A model generated the notes under the pieces. The model saw nothing but the letters and a program-made list of their open reading frames with translations, searched no databases and was not told the DNA's origin. Below, one piece after another: positions 25,018 to 34,992 of a stretch of DNA of 54,383 bases (the stretch's first letter is position 1; the number at the start of each line of letters is the position of its first letter). A program made the translations under genes and the position numbers. The DNA comes from Terriglobia bacterium. Its GTDB lineage: Bacteria > Acidobacteriota > Terriglobia > Terriglobales > Acidobacteriaceae. Location of the stretch: the NCBI GenBank assembly GCA_020072845.1, contig JAIQGF010000020.1, positions 1 to 54,383 of the forward strand, given 5' to 3'.

Positions 25018-25545
25018 TCAATCCCTGACCGGCAACTGGCGCGCGGCGATGGCCTGGACTTCCGTGGCGATGTTGGCGGCGTAACGCTGCGCGTAGGTGC
25101 GCGTCAGAAACGACTGCAAGTCGGCGAAATTGTCGAAAATTCTGGTAGCGCAGCCCAGGATCCATCCGCTCACCACGCGCGACGGCATGCCCAGCACCAG
25201 GTACACAGGAATGCCGGAACGATGGGCGAAGGTGAGCTCGCCCTGAGTGCCGGCGCCGCGCGCTGCGGCCGCGTCCCAGTAGCAGACGACGTAGTCGGCG
25301 CGCGACTCGATCCAGTCCAGGTCCCAGGCGATGATTTTGCGCACCGCCGCCCGGTAGCGCACCAGGTCGGTGGTTTTCCAGCCGCGGAAGTCGCGGACTT
25401 CCTCGTCGGTGAGATTTTTCCTTTCGTCGGCGGCGGGATCGTAAACCTCGTGGCCGAGGGCGCGCAGGAAAGGAGTGACCTGCGCACGCCATCCCTTGCC
25501 GAGGTCGGGCGAGTACTCGATGGAACCTGAAAGATAGGCGCGCAT
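25018..25545 (-). CDS. Nucleoside 2-deoxyribosyltransferase-like protein
   Basis: The 175-residue protein opens MRAYLSGSIEYSPDLGKGWR, and a later segment GAGTQGELTFAHRSGIPVYL matches the nucleoside 2-deoxyribosyltransferase/DUF4406 fold, in which the Glu of GTxGE is the catalytic nucleophile region. Such enzymes cleave N-glycosidic bonds of deoxynucleosides or related nucleotides. Its position next to thymidine kinase supports a salvage role. The exact substrate, and whether it transfers or only hydrolyses, cannot be read from the sequence. Confidence 0.8.
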   Translation of the reverse strand: MRAYLSGSIEYSPDLGKGWRAQVTPFLRALGHEVYDPAADERKNLTDEEVRDFRGWKTTDLVRYRAAVRKIIAWDLDWIESRADYVVCYWDAAAARGAGTQGELTFAHRSGIPVYLVLGMPSRVVSGWILGCATRIFDNFADLQSFLTRTYAQRYAANIATEVQAIAARQLPVRD

Positions 25546-25840
25546 GAAGGAAAAGCCATTGTCGGACGTGTGAAGCGGGAGGTCAATCCGAATGAATGTG
25601 AATCACTGTGGATAGCGGTGGAAAAACAGGCTTCAGGCTCCAGGCTTCAGGAAGGCAGATTCCTCACGGGCTCCTTCCCCGTTCGACTTCGCTCAGGGTC
25701 GGGACAAGTTCCGCCCGTTCGAAATGACAAACACAGTGGTCAGTGGCCGGTGGCCAGCGCGGCAGGGTTGACAGCATCGGGCAAAGAACCCTAGCATCGA
25801 GCGAATTTCACGGGCGAGGGCGCCCGCGCCACATCGACTC
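25546..25840. repeat. Gap with three different repeat modules
   Basis: This gap holds a CAGGCTTCAGGCTCCAGG array (25628-25655), a TTCGACTTCGCTCAGGGTC unit followed by GACAAGTTCCGCC (25676-25715) and a GTGGTCAGTGGCCGGTGGCC array (25738-25760). No gene is seen. Confidence 0.65.
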
Positions 25841-26185
25841 ATGAAGAAATCCGGAAAAGTCACCCTGGGATTCGTGGCCGGCGCGGCCATGGTGCTGCTG
25901 GGCTGCCAGCGCACCGAGATGCAGCGCTGCGTGGACCAGTACGGGATGGTGACCGAGGATTTTTACTGCAATCCGGCGCGGCCCAGTACCTATCGCAATT
26001 TCTATCACTGGCACTACGGCGGCAGCGGCGGCTTCGGCTACGGAACCTACGTGCACGGCGGCAGCAGCGTCGCGACGCCGGGCGTGGGACACAGCACGGC
26101 GACGGGCGTAGGACACAGCACGGCGAGCGGAGTTTCGCGCGGAGGCTTCGGCGCGCACGGCTCGGCGCACTCCGCGGGATCATGA
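25841..26185 (+). CDS. YgiB-like lipoprotein
   Basis: The 114-residue protein has a lipobox VLLGC (Cys22) and a short cysteine-bearing domain, MQRCVDQYGMVTEDFYCNP, then a Gly/Ser/His-rich tail with two GHSTA repeats. In E. coli the lipoprotein YgiB (DUF1190) is encoded directly before the ATP-grasp protein YgiC. Here the next gene is YgiC-like and starts one base after this stop. I infer that it plays the same partner role from order and general character; the sequence itself is too variable for certainty. Confidence 0.6.
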   Translation: MKKSGKVTLGFVAGAAMVLLGCQRTEMQRCVDQYGMVTEDFYCNPARPSTYRNFYHWHYGGSGGFGYGTYVHGGSSVATPGVGHSTATGVGHSTASGVSRGGFGAHGSAHSAGS

Positions 26186-26186
26186 A

Positions 26187-27317
26187 ATGAAGCGCAACAC
26201 GATCACACCACGCAGCGGCTGGGAAAAGAAGGTCGAGGAAGCCGGCCTGGTGTTTCATTCGCCCGACCAGACGTACTGGAACGAGGCGGCATACTACTCG
26301 TTCACCTCCGCCGAAGTGGACATGCTGGAGAAGACCACCAACGACCTGCACGCCATGTGCCTGGACGCGGTGCAGTTCGTGATCGATCACAACCGGTTTG
26401 CCGACTTGAAAATACCCGAGCTGGCGGTGCCGGTGATCAAGCGCGCGTGGGAGGCGGAGCCGCCGGCGATCTACGGGCGCTTCGATTTGGCGTACGACGG
26501 GAAGAATCCGCCGAAGCTGCTGGAGTACAACGCGGACACGCCCACATCGCTGCTGGAGGCGGCGGTGGTGCAGTGGTACTGGCTGCAGGATGTGTTTCCC
26601 AAGGCGGACCAGTTCAACTCCATCCACGAGCGGCTGATCGCAAAGTGGAAAGAGCTGAAGGATTATCTGAAAATGCCGCTGTACCTGACCAACATGGACA
26701 CCACCGAGGACACGATGACGGTGGCGTATATGCGCGACACGGCGGAGCAGGCGGGGCTGACGTGCAAGTCCATCCTGATCGAGGAAATCGGGTGGGACCA
26801 GGAGCAGAATTATTTTGTGGACCTGGAATTGAACCCGATCCGGTCGGTGTTCAAGCTCTACCCGTGGGAGTGGCTGCTGGCGGACGAATTCGGCGAGCAC
26901 ACGCTGATGACCTACGGCGAAACGCAGTGGGTGGAACCGATCTGGAAGATGGTGCTCGCGAACAAGGGAATCCTGGCGATCCTGTGGGAGATGCACCCGA
27001 ACCATCCCAACCTGCTGGAAACGTATTTCGACAGCGCGCGCTGGATGTCCACCTACGCCAAAAAGCCGCTGCTGGCGCGCGAGGGAGGCAACATCACGCT
27101 TACAACGGCAAAAGGCACCGTCGGTCCGACCGACGGCACATACGGCGAGGAGGGATACGTTTTCCAGGCGCTGGCGGAGTTGCCGAACATGGACGGAAAT
27201 TATCCGGTGATTGGGAGTTGGATGATTGACCAGGAAGCCGGCGGAATGGGGATTCGCGAGTCCGATGGGCCGATTACGACGAATTTAAGCAGGTTTGTGC
27301 CGCATCTTTTCGAGTAA
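26187..27317 (+). CDS. Glutathionylspermidine synthase-like ATP-grasp protein (YgiC/YjfC family)
   Basis: The 376-residue protein matches the C-terminal synthetase domain of glutathionylspermidine synthase: an early SDQTYWNE-like segment, FDLAYDGKNPPKLLEYNADT with the conserved LEYNADTPTS, and a late ATP-grasp region, NYPVIGSWMIDQEAGGMGIR then ESDGPITTNLSRFVPH. Family enzymes join a carboxylate and an amine using ATP. Stand-alone members such as YgiC have not been shown to make glutathionylspermidine, so the substrate is open. It is co-transcribed with the upstream lipoprotein (one-base gap). Confidence 0.9.
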   Translation: MKRNTITPRSGWEKKVEEAGLVFHSPDQTYWNEAAYYSFTSAEVDMLEKTTNDLHAMCLDAVQFVIDHNRFADLKIPELAVPVIKRAWEAEPPAIYGRFDLAYDGKNPPKLLEYNADTPTSLLEAAVVQWYWLQDVFPKADQFNSIHERLIAKWKELKDYLKMPLYLTNMDTTEDTMTVAYMRDTAEQAGLTCKSILIEEIGWDQEQNYFVDLELNPIRSVFKLYPWEWLLADEFGEHTLMTYGETQWVEPIWKMVLANKGILAILWEMHPNHPNLLETYFDSARWMSTYAKKPLLAREGGNITLTTAKGTVGPTDGTYGEEGYVFQALAELPNMDGNYPVIGSWMIDQEAGGMGIRESDGPITTNLSRFVPHLFE

Positions 27318-27444
27318 CTCAGTATTTCAGTACGTCAGTGACTCAGTACCTGAGTACCTCAGTCCTTACAATAAAATTACGCATAGAAATGCGTTGGAAG
27401 TTGTAGTTCGACGCCTTAGGTACTTGAGGTACTTAGGTACTCAT
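27317..27444. repeat. CTCAGTAC inverted-array element
   Basis: Left arm 27317-27367 repeats ACTCAGTAC/TTCAGTACG/CCTGAGTAC words. Right arm 27411-27444 repeats the inverse, TTAGGTACTTGAGGTACTTA. It fills the convergent gap and reaches into the 3' end of the biotin carrier gene. Confidence 0.75.
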
Positions 27445-27938
27445 TCCACGATGGCGAGCACTTCGCCGGCGGTGACGGAGGCGCCTTCGGCGACCATCAC
27501 CTGCTTGACCGTACCCTTCTTCGGCGACTTGAGTTCGTTCTGCATTTTCATCGCTTCCACGACAAGCACGCCCTGGCCGGCTTCGACCTCGCTGCCCGCC
27601 GCGAGGATCACGCGCACCACTTTGCCGGGCATTGGCGCCAGCAGTTTCTGCGGGCCTTCGCCGGTGGCCGCGGCGCCCTTGCGGCCGCGCAGCGAGCGCG
27701 GGTCGCGGACTTCGACGGCAAAGCGCGAATTCTTGACCCAGTAGTGGACGTCGGTGGCGGTGCGCTCGCGCTTCACCTCGTACTGCGTGCCGCCGATGAT
27801 GATGGAGATGACGTCGTGCTTGGTCATGGCGGCGTCGGCCTGGACGAGCTCGCCGTCGAGCCGACAGGACCAGGCGTTGCCGTCGCGCTCGAGTTCGAGC
27901 TTGTGGGGCGTGCCGTCGATGGAGATTTCGTAAACCAC
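27441..27938 (-). CDS. Biotin carboxyl carrier protein of an acyl-CoA carboxylase
   Basis: The 165-residue protein ends in a biotinyl domain (about 98-165) with the modified lysine in EAMKM (Lys131). The Pro/Gly segment APMPGKVVRV at 101-110 begins the domain. The N-terminal 80 residues (VYEISIDGTPHKLELERDGN) resemble the subunit-docking part of 3-methylcrotonyl/propionyl-type carboxylases, not the housekeeping AccB. The start is a GTG. It follows a biotin carboxylase gene on the same strand, 32 bases apart. The carboxyltransferase is not in the window. Confidence 0.88.
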   Translation of the reverse strand: MVYEISIDGTPHKLELERDGNAWSCRLDGELVQADAAMTKHDVISIIIGGTQYEVKRERTATDVHYWVKNSRFAVEVRDPRSLRGRKGAAATGEGPQKLLAPMPGKVVRVILAAGSEVEAGQGVLVVEAMKMQNELKSPKKGTVKQVMVAEGASVTAGEVLAIVE

Positions 27939-27970
27939 GTTGTCGGTTCTCGGTTATCGGTTGTCGGTCC

Positions 27971-29515
<1,545 letters not shown>

Positions 29516-29595
29516 ACGGGCGACCCGGAGATTGTAATGCAGGGGAGGGCACGCCGCCGGGTGATTTAGGTCACAGGGGAGTGTGCGGTGGTGGG

Positions 29596-29700
29596 CGTAA
29601 GGCAAATGGCCCAAGGCCCAAGGCAAAAACCTCATGCCTTGAGCCTGCACACGCCATGGCGCCCTTCGACTCGCCCAGGGCAGGCTGTGTGCCACCCAGC
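29596..29700. repeat. AAGGCCCAAGGC and TTCGACT-family modules
   Basis: The array AAATGGCCCAAGGCCCAAGGC with its partial inverse ATGCCTTGAGCCTG lies before a TTCGACTCGCCCAGGGCAGG unit (29659-29684). No gene is seen in 29516-29708. Confidence 0.6.
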
Positions 29701-29708
29701 GTGGGCCG

Positions 29709-30521
29709 CTAGTCTTTCTTCTCCAGGGTGATGCCGCCGGGGCCCGCCTGTTTTTCCGCCTTGGCCGCCTTGGTGGCCATCGTCTTCTTGACCCACTCGT
29801 CGGCCTTCTTCAGGTCTTCTTCGCGGGCCTTGGGGTCGCCGCATTCGATGTCGGCCAACTCGCGCCACATCAGGTTGTAGTAGGCCATGGCGTCGTCGTA
29901 ATCGGGCCGCAACGCGATGGCCTTCTCCAGCATGGTCATGCCTTCCTTGACCGCGTCCTGGTTCTTGTTCCGGAGCGCCTCGCAGATTTTCTTGTCCTTG
30001 ATGGCCTCGTCGGGCTTGAGGCCGGCCTTGGCCTTTTCCTCCATGCGAGGCTGGTAGGTCTCGGTCCAGTCAATAACGGCGACCGAGTAATAGGCCTCGG
30101 GATCGTTGGGATCCACGGTGATTACCTTCTTGTAGTATTCCTTGGCCTGGCCGAACTTCTTCATCTGCAGGTAAAGGTAGGCGATCCCCTTGATAGCGTT
30201 GAGATCGTTGGCCTTCATCTTGAGTACGTCCTGGTACTGGTTGATCGCCTGTTCGGCCATGCGGTTGTTGTCCGGTGTGTCCGCCCCCGGGATGTATTGC
30301 TGCGCGTACGCGGTAGCAAGATAAAGCCGGGCATTAATCAGGGTCGGGTCAAGCGCCACCGCGTTCTTGAACTTCTCGATGGCATCTTCATATTTGGCGT
30401 TCTTGTAGGCCTGCACGCCCTTGTTGAGCTGGTCGCGAGCGCGGAGCTTGTTGCAGCCGGCAAGCGAGAACAGCGCCAGGACGACGGAGGCAAGCGCCAG
30501 CAGTCGTGCGCTTCTGTTCAT
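29709..30521 (-). CDS. TPR-repeat lipoprotein
   Basis: The 270-residue protein has a lipobox SLAGC (Cys23) and then tetratricopeptide-like helices: KGVQAYKNAKYEDAIEKFKN, ALDPTLINARLYLATAYA, LNAIKGIAYLYLQMKKFGQA, DPNDPEAYYSVAVIDW and others, four to five units over residues 33-220. The C-terminus is Lys-rich. TPR lipoproteins assemble envelope complexes. It is the last gene after tonB-exbB-exbD-exbD, as in many acidobacteria, so it may be a scaffold for the TonB system (inference). A composite repeat sits just before its start. Confidence 0.85.
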   Translation of the reverse strand: MNRSARLLALASVVLALFSLAGCNKLRARDQLNKGVQAYKNAKYEDAIEKFKNAVALDPTLINARLYLATAYAQQYIPGADTPDNNRMAEQAINQYQDVLKMKANDLNAIKGIAYLYLQMKKFGQAKEYYKKVITVDPNDPEAYYSVAVIDWTETYQPRMEEKAKAGLKPDEAIKDKKICEALRNKNQDAVKEGMTMLEKAIALRPDYDDAMAYYNLMWRELADIECGDPKAREEDLKKADEWVKKTMATKAAKAEKQAGPGGITLEKKD

Positions 30522-30535
30522 TAGTTTGTCTCTCC

Positions 30536-30672
30536 GATAAAGTCGATGGCCGATGGTCGATGGCCGATGGCCAAAGACCTCAGCGGCTAACGCCGTTTTT
30601 CAGTTTCAAGCTGGGATGGCACGGCTCCTTCCGCTTCGCTCAGCGTCAGGACAAGTTCCGCCGTGTCCCTCC
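30536..30672. repeat. Composite repeat element (copy A)
   Basis: Modules in order: TCGATGG/CCGATGG array, CCTCAGCGGCTAACGCCG hairpin word, GGCACGGCTCCTTCCGCTTC, CGCTCAGCGTC, then AGGACAAGTTCCGCCGTG. The same order is found at 36612-36755. Both copies sit immediately upstream of a leftward gene. Confidence 0.8.
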
Positions 30673-30679
30673 GAAAGAA

Positions 30680-31114
30680 CTAGCCGCCGGCCTCGATCTT
30701 GGCGGTAATCAGGCCGACCTTGTCCACGCCAGCCGAGTGCGCGATGTCAATCACCTGCGCCACGTCGGCGAAGGGAAGATCGGTATCGGCCTTGACGAAA
30801 ACCACCTTCTCGGCACGCGTCTTGTAGATCTCTTCCAGGCGACCCTGGAGCTTGTCCCAGGAGACGTCTTCCTGGTTGATCTTGAGCAAGGGCTGGCCCC
30901 CGGTCTTGATCACCTGCACGACGACCGTACGGTCGGTCGAAGGCGGCTGCGCCTTCTGGTCCTTGGGGGGCTGCGGGACGAGGGCGTCCAGGCCCTTGGG
31001 GGTGAGCGGGGTGATGACCATGAAGATGATCAGCAACACCAGCAGCACGTCGATCAGCGGCGTAACGTTCATGTCGGAACAGGGACCGCTACTAGTTCCA
31101 ACTACCATTGCCAT
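30680..31114 (-). CDS. exbD: ExbD/TolR family biopolymer transport protein (second copy)
   Basis: The 144-residue protein has one N-terminal membrane helix in DMNVTPLIDVLLVLLIIFMV, with the essential proton-path Asp in PLIDVLLVLL, and a periplasmic C-terminal domain. ExbD works with ExbB to use proton motive force to drive TonB. It is the fourth gene of the leftward tonB-exbB-exbD-exbD-TPR set. It differs clearly from the copy upstream, so the two may form a mixed dimer or serve different partners. Confidence 0.93.
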   Translation of the reverse strand: MAMVVGTSSGPCSDMNVTPLIDVLLVLLIIFMVITPLTPKGLDALVPQPPKDQKAQPPSTDRTVVVQVIKTGGQPLLKINQEDVSWDKLQGRLEEIYKTRAEKVVFVKADTDLPFADVAQVIDIAHSAGVDKVGLITAKIEAGG

Positions 31115-31129
31115 AACGAAATCCTCTCT

Positions 31130-31196
31130 AGAACAGTTTCAGTTTCGAGTTTCAGTTTCAGCAGGCCTCAACTCCAGACTGAAACGGCTCGCAAAC
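31130..31196. repeat. CAGTTTCAGTTTC element between the exbD genes
   Basis: The array AACAGTTTCAGTTTCGAGTT at 31133-31166 is followed by the short inverse GACTGAAACGG. Relatives: 32611-32660, 44125-44164, 53790-53812. Confidence 0.7.
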
Positions 31197-31204
31197 ACGC
31201 GGAC

Positions 31205-31684
<480 letters not shown>

Positions 31685-31831
31685 AACTACGACCCTCCTG
31701 CACGAAACCTGAAGCTGAGGTTGTCTGTCCCTCCCCGCCGGGCGGGGAGGGACAAGCAACTATGCTCGTTCGAACTGCCTGCTTCCCACTCTCCGCCAAA
31801 ACCGGGCGGAAGGGTGGGCCCCCCGGCGGAT

Positions 31832-32584
31832 TTACCGGCGGACGGCGTTGCGGCGCTTCAGGAAGTAATCCACCAGCTCGCTGGAGGAGTTATCCATCTC
31901 GACGTCAAACGCTTCGACGCGGCCGGACAGGTAGTTGTACATCATTACGGCCGGGATGGCGACGAACAGACCGACGGCGGTGGTGACCAGCGCTTCGGCG
32001 ATTCCGCCGGCAACGGCGCCCAGACCGGTGGCCTTGGCCTCGGAGATGCCGCGGAAGGCGTTGAGAATGCCGACCACGGTGCCGAACAGCCCGACGAAGG
32101 GGGCGGTGGCGCCGATGGTGGCCAGGCCGCCCAGGCCGCGCTTCAACTCGGCGTGAACGATGGCTTCGGCACGCTCCAAGGCGCGGCGGCTGGCTTCGAT
32201 CTGTTCGCCCGGAATTTCCGCTGACTCGCCATGCGCCTTGAATTCCTGCAACCCGGCGGTGACCACCTTGGCCAGGTGGCTCTTCTTGTTGCGCTCGGCG
32301 ACGCGGATGGCCTCGTCAATCTTGCCTTCGCGCAGGGCGCCGGCGACGGCGGGAGCAAACGCCCGCGATTGCTTGCGGGCGGCGCTGAACGCCATCCAGC
32401 GGTCGATCATCACGCCAATGGACCAGCCGGACATGATGAACAGGATGACGACCACGAGTTTGGCCAGGATACCCATCTGCTTCCACAGCGAGATCGGGTC
32501 CCAGGTAATCGTGCCCTCCTGGAAAATCGCCAGGGCGATGGTGGGCACGTGTGTGTAAAAGAGAGTTGCCAGTGCTACGAGCAT
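31832..32584 (-). CDS. exbB: ExbB/TolQ family proton-channel protein
   Basis: Start at the ATG at 32584; AGGAGG lies about 12 bases upstream. The 250-residue protein has three membrane helices (about 33-56, 140-168 and 185-210). The last two include the family signature GLGGLATIGATAPFVGLFGT followed by the helix EALVTTAVGLFVAIPAVMMY. The long cytosolic loop lies between helices 1 and 2. It forms the pentameric stator of the TonB motor with ExbD. It is preceded by tonB and followed by two exbD genes. Confidence 0.95.
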   Translation of the reverse strand: MLVALATLFYTHVPTIALAIFQEGTITWDPISLWKQMGILAKLVVVILFIMSGWSIGVMIDRWMAFSAARKQSRAFAPAVAGALREGKIDEAIRVAERNKKSHLAKVVTAGLQEFKAHGESAEIPGEQIEASRRALERAEAIVHAELKRGLGGLATIGATAPFVGLFGTVVGILNAFRGISEAKATGLGAVAGGIAEALVTTAVGLFVAIPAVMMYNYLSGRVEAFDVEMDNSSSELVDYFLKRRNAVRR

Positions 32585-32610
32585 GAGTTGCTTGTTCCTC
32601 CTCAGAACTA

Positions 32611-32660
32611 AAACAGTTTCAGTTTCAGTTTCAGTTTCGAGACCGAAACTGAAACTCGAG
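32611..32660. repeat. CAGTTTCAGTTTC inverted element upstream of exbB
   Basis: Four CAGTTT units (32613-32640) face an inverse ACCGAAACTGAAACTCGAG (32642-32660) with almost no loop: a near-perfect hairpin between tonB and exbB. Confidence 0.8.
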
Positions 32661-32782
32661 TTCCGCGCCAAGGGTCGCGCCCCGCTGTCGAAGCTGGGGG
32701 CGGCCACGAATCCCCGCGCGTGGGGGGCCGGAACGCGGCGTGCCAGCCCCGAATTCGTTGCCCTTCCAGAGAGAAAACCGGA

Positions 32783-33520
32783 TCAACCGGCCAGGGTGAA
32801 ATTGACCGTCACCACGGTTTCCACTTCCACCGGCTCGCCGTTCAGGAAGTAGGGCTTGTAGCGCCACAGCTTCACCGCTTCCACGGCAGCCCCAGTCAGC
32901 ATCGGGTGACCGCTCACAACGTGCAAGCCCTGAATGCTGCCGTCCTTGGCGATGACCGCCTGCAGCACCACCGTACCCTGGATCCTGGCTTGGCGAGCCA
33001 GCGGCGGGTAGGTCGGCTTCACCTGGTGAATGAGCAGACCTTGGGAAACGCCCTGGGAGACGCGCACGCGCTGCGGCGTCGCCACTTTCGGGACCGCGAC
33101 CGGCGTCGAGCTGATGATGCCGCCGATCACGCCGCCCATAGTCCCTCCCGGAATGCCGCCAGGCACGCCACCAACCACACCCCCGATGCCGGCAGCCGGA
33201 GGCGCTTCCTCTTCCTTGATCATCTGAACCTTTTCAGGAATCTTGGTCGGCGTGCGCAACTGACCGTTGTTAATCTCACTGATGATTTGCTTTACCACCT
33301 TGATCTGCTGTGCAGCCGGCGGGGGCGGCGGCGGCGGTGGTGGTGGCGGCGCTACCAGAAACGTCATCAACTGCTGCTTCGGCAGCGCTTCCGTATAGAT
33401 CAGCGGAATCAGGATCAGGATGCCCAGCAGAATTCCCTGGAGCACGAACGACAGCACCGTAGTGGCGCCGCGCTTGCTGCTGAGCCTGCCTCCCGACTCG
33501 ATAAGGCTATCCTCAAACAT
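32783..33520 (-). CDS. tonB: TonB family energy-transducing protein
   Basis: Start at the ATG at 33520. The 245-residue protein has one N-terminal membrane helix (TVLSFVLQGILLGILILIPL), an 11-residue polyproline run near 58-68, a Gly-rich stretch with PGGIPGGTMGGVIGGI, and a C-terminal TonB domain (about 160-245: KPTYPPLARQARIQGTVVLQ, KLWRYKPYFLNGEPVEVETV). It spans the periplasm and passes energy from ExbB/ExbD to outer-membrane receptors. It is the first gene of the five-gene leftward operon. Confidence 0.93.
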   Translation of the reverse strand: MFEDSLIESGGRLSSKRGATTVLSFVLQGILLGILILIPLIYTEALPKQQLMTFLVAPPPPPPPPPPPAAQQIKVVKQIISEINNGQLRTPTKIPEKVQMIKEEEAPPAAGIGGVVGGVPGGIPGGTMGGVIGGIISSTPVAVPKVATPQRVRVSQGVSQGLLIHQVKPTYPPLARQARIQGTVVLQAVIAKDGSIQGLHVVSGHPMLTGAAVEAVKLWRYKPYFLNGEPVEVETVVTVNFTLAG

Positions 33521-33646
33521 GCCCTTGTTCTCCGGTTGCGGTACTTCCCGCACGTAATTTAGACACCGGGCCCGCGAGTTTTGCTCCCGGGGGCGTTCAT
33601 TTCTTGCCGCTTGGGGCGAACGCCTTCGAGAGCGGCCGAACAACAA

Positions 33647-34861
33647 CTAGCCCTTGGCGCGTACTTTTTCACGCCGTTGCGAGGGCGCCACCGGCACCGT
33701 GGCCGCCACCCCGCGGGCCTTGCGCAAACGCCAATCCTGGTACGCAACCAGCATGGGCGAAGCGATGAAGATCGACGAATAAGTCCCGATAATGATGCCG
33801 ATGACCAGTGCCAGGCTGAATCCGTGCAGCACCTCTCCCCCGAAGAGGTAAAGCGAAAGCACGGTCAGGAAAGTCAAACCGGAAGTCAAGACCGTTCGGC
33901 TCAGCGTCTGGTTGATGCTGCGATCCACGATCTCGGCCAGCGATTCACGGCGGAGCAGTTTAACATTCTCCCGGATACGGTCAAATACAACAATCGTATC
34001 GTTCATCGAATAGCCCACCAAGGTGAGGATGGCGGCGATGACGGTGAGGGAGATTTCCTTGTTCATCAAGGAGAAGGCGCCGACCGTAATCAGGGTGTCG
34101 TGGAAGCAGGCGACGACGGCGGCCAGGCCGTAAATCAGTTCGAAACGGAACCACAGGTACACCAGCATGCCCGCCAGCGAGTACAGGATGGCCAGTTTGG
34201 CCTGCGTCTGGAGCTGCTTGCCAACTTGCGGACCGACAATCTCGACATTGCGCACGCCAAAGTCGGAGGTGTAGAAGCCGCCGTTCAGCGCCGCGAGCGC
34301 GGGTGCGGCAGTGCCGGCGGACTTGAGCTCGTCAACCGAGGCGATGACCCCGCCGCGGGTCTTGTCGCGGAAATTGGCGATCTGGCGGGCGATCTCGCCG
34401 TAGCGCTGCGCCGCGTCGCTGCCCAGGTGCAGCGGGTCCTTGGAGAGCAAGAAATCCTGGATGGCCTGCACGCCGGCGTTGTTCAAGTCCTGCTTGCCGG
34501 CGGGCGGGTCGGGCGGTTCCAGCGCCTTGATGATCTGGTTCTTGCCCTGGTCGAGTGCGGATTCGCTGGTTTCCTTGATGTCGAGCGCGACCAGCACTTC
34601 ATTGGCGGCCGGATCGCCATAGCGCTGGATACGGGCATTGTGCAGCGCGGCACGGTCCAACTCGGCGCGAATCTGGTTGTTGTCAGGCGGGTGCGTGAAC
34701 TTCACATACACCAGCGTGCCACCGCGGAAATCCACGCCCAGCGGGACGCCGTGCCAGAACGCCATGCTGAGAATGCCGGCGACGCTGAAAATCAGGGAAA
34801 AGGCGAGGAAGTACCACTTGTACTTCAGGAACGGGATGTTCGGGTTCCGAAAGAACTCCAT
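33647..34861 (-). CDS. secF: Protein translocase subunit SecF
   Basis: The 404-residue membrane protein starts at the ATG at 34861 (MEFFRNPNIPFLKYKWYFLA). Six membrane helices surround a periplasmic domain (about 55-200). The signature VGYSMNDTIVVFDRIRENVK in helices 4-5 is intact. SecF with SecD uses proton motive force to pull proteins out of the SecYEG channel. The periplasmic domain is longer than in E. coli SecF (323 residues), with an extra helical segment around 90-150. It is the last gene of tgt-yajC-secD-secF. Confidence 0.95.
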   Translation of the reverse strand: MEFFRNPNIPFLKYKWYFLAFSLIFSVAGILSMAFWHGVPLGVDFRGGTLVYVKFTHPPDNNQIRAELDRAALHNARIQRYGDPAANEVLVALDIKETSESALDQGKNQIIKALEPPDPPAGKQDLNNAGVQAIQDFLLSKDPLHLGSDAAQRYGEIARQIANFRDKTRGGVIASVDELKSAGTAAPALAALNGGFYTSDFGVRNVEIVGPQVGKQLQTQAKLAILYSLAGMLVYLWFRFELIYGLAAVVACFHDTLITVGAFSLMNKEISLTVIAAILTLVGYSMNDTIVVFDRIRENVKLLRRESLAEIVDRSINQTLSRTVLTSGLTFLTVLSLYLFGGEVLHGFSLALVIGIIIGTYSSIFIASPMLVAYQDWRLRKARGVAATVPVAPSQRREKVRAKG

Positions 34862-34868
34862 TGTTTAC

Positions 34869-34992
34869 CTTGTCGATGGTCGATGGCCCGTGGTCGATGG
34901 CAACCGGGTCCCGACCTGATTCTTCCAAACTTGTCATCGTCGTTGATCGCTCGTCGCTGGCCATCGGCCGTCGACCATCGACCATCGACTTG
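34869..34992. repeat. TCGATGG inverted-array element between secD and secF
   Basis: Left arm 34869-34901 (TCGATGGTCGATGG and onward) and right arm 34957-34992 (GTCGACCATCGACCATCGAC). A 20-base stretch TGGTCGATGGCAACCGGGTC at 34891-34910 is identical to 38039-38058 inside tgt. Confidence 0.85.
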
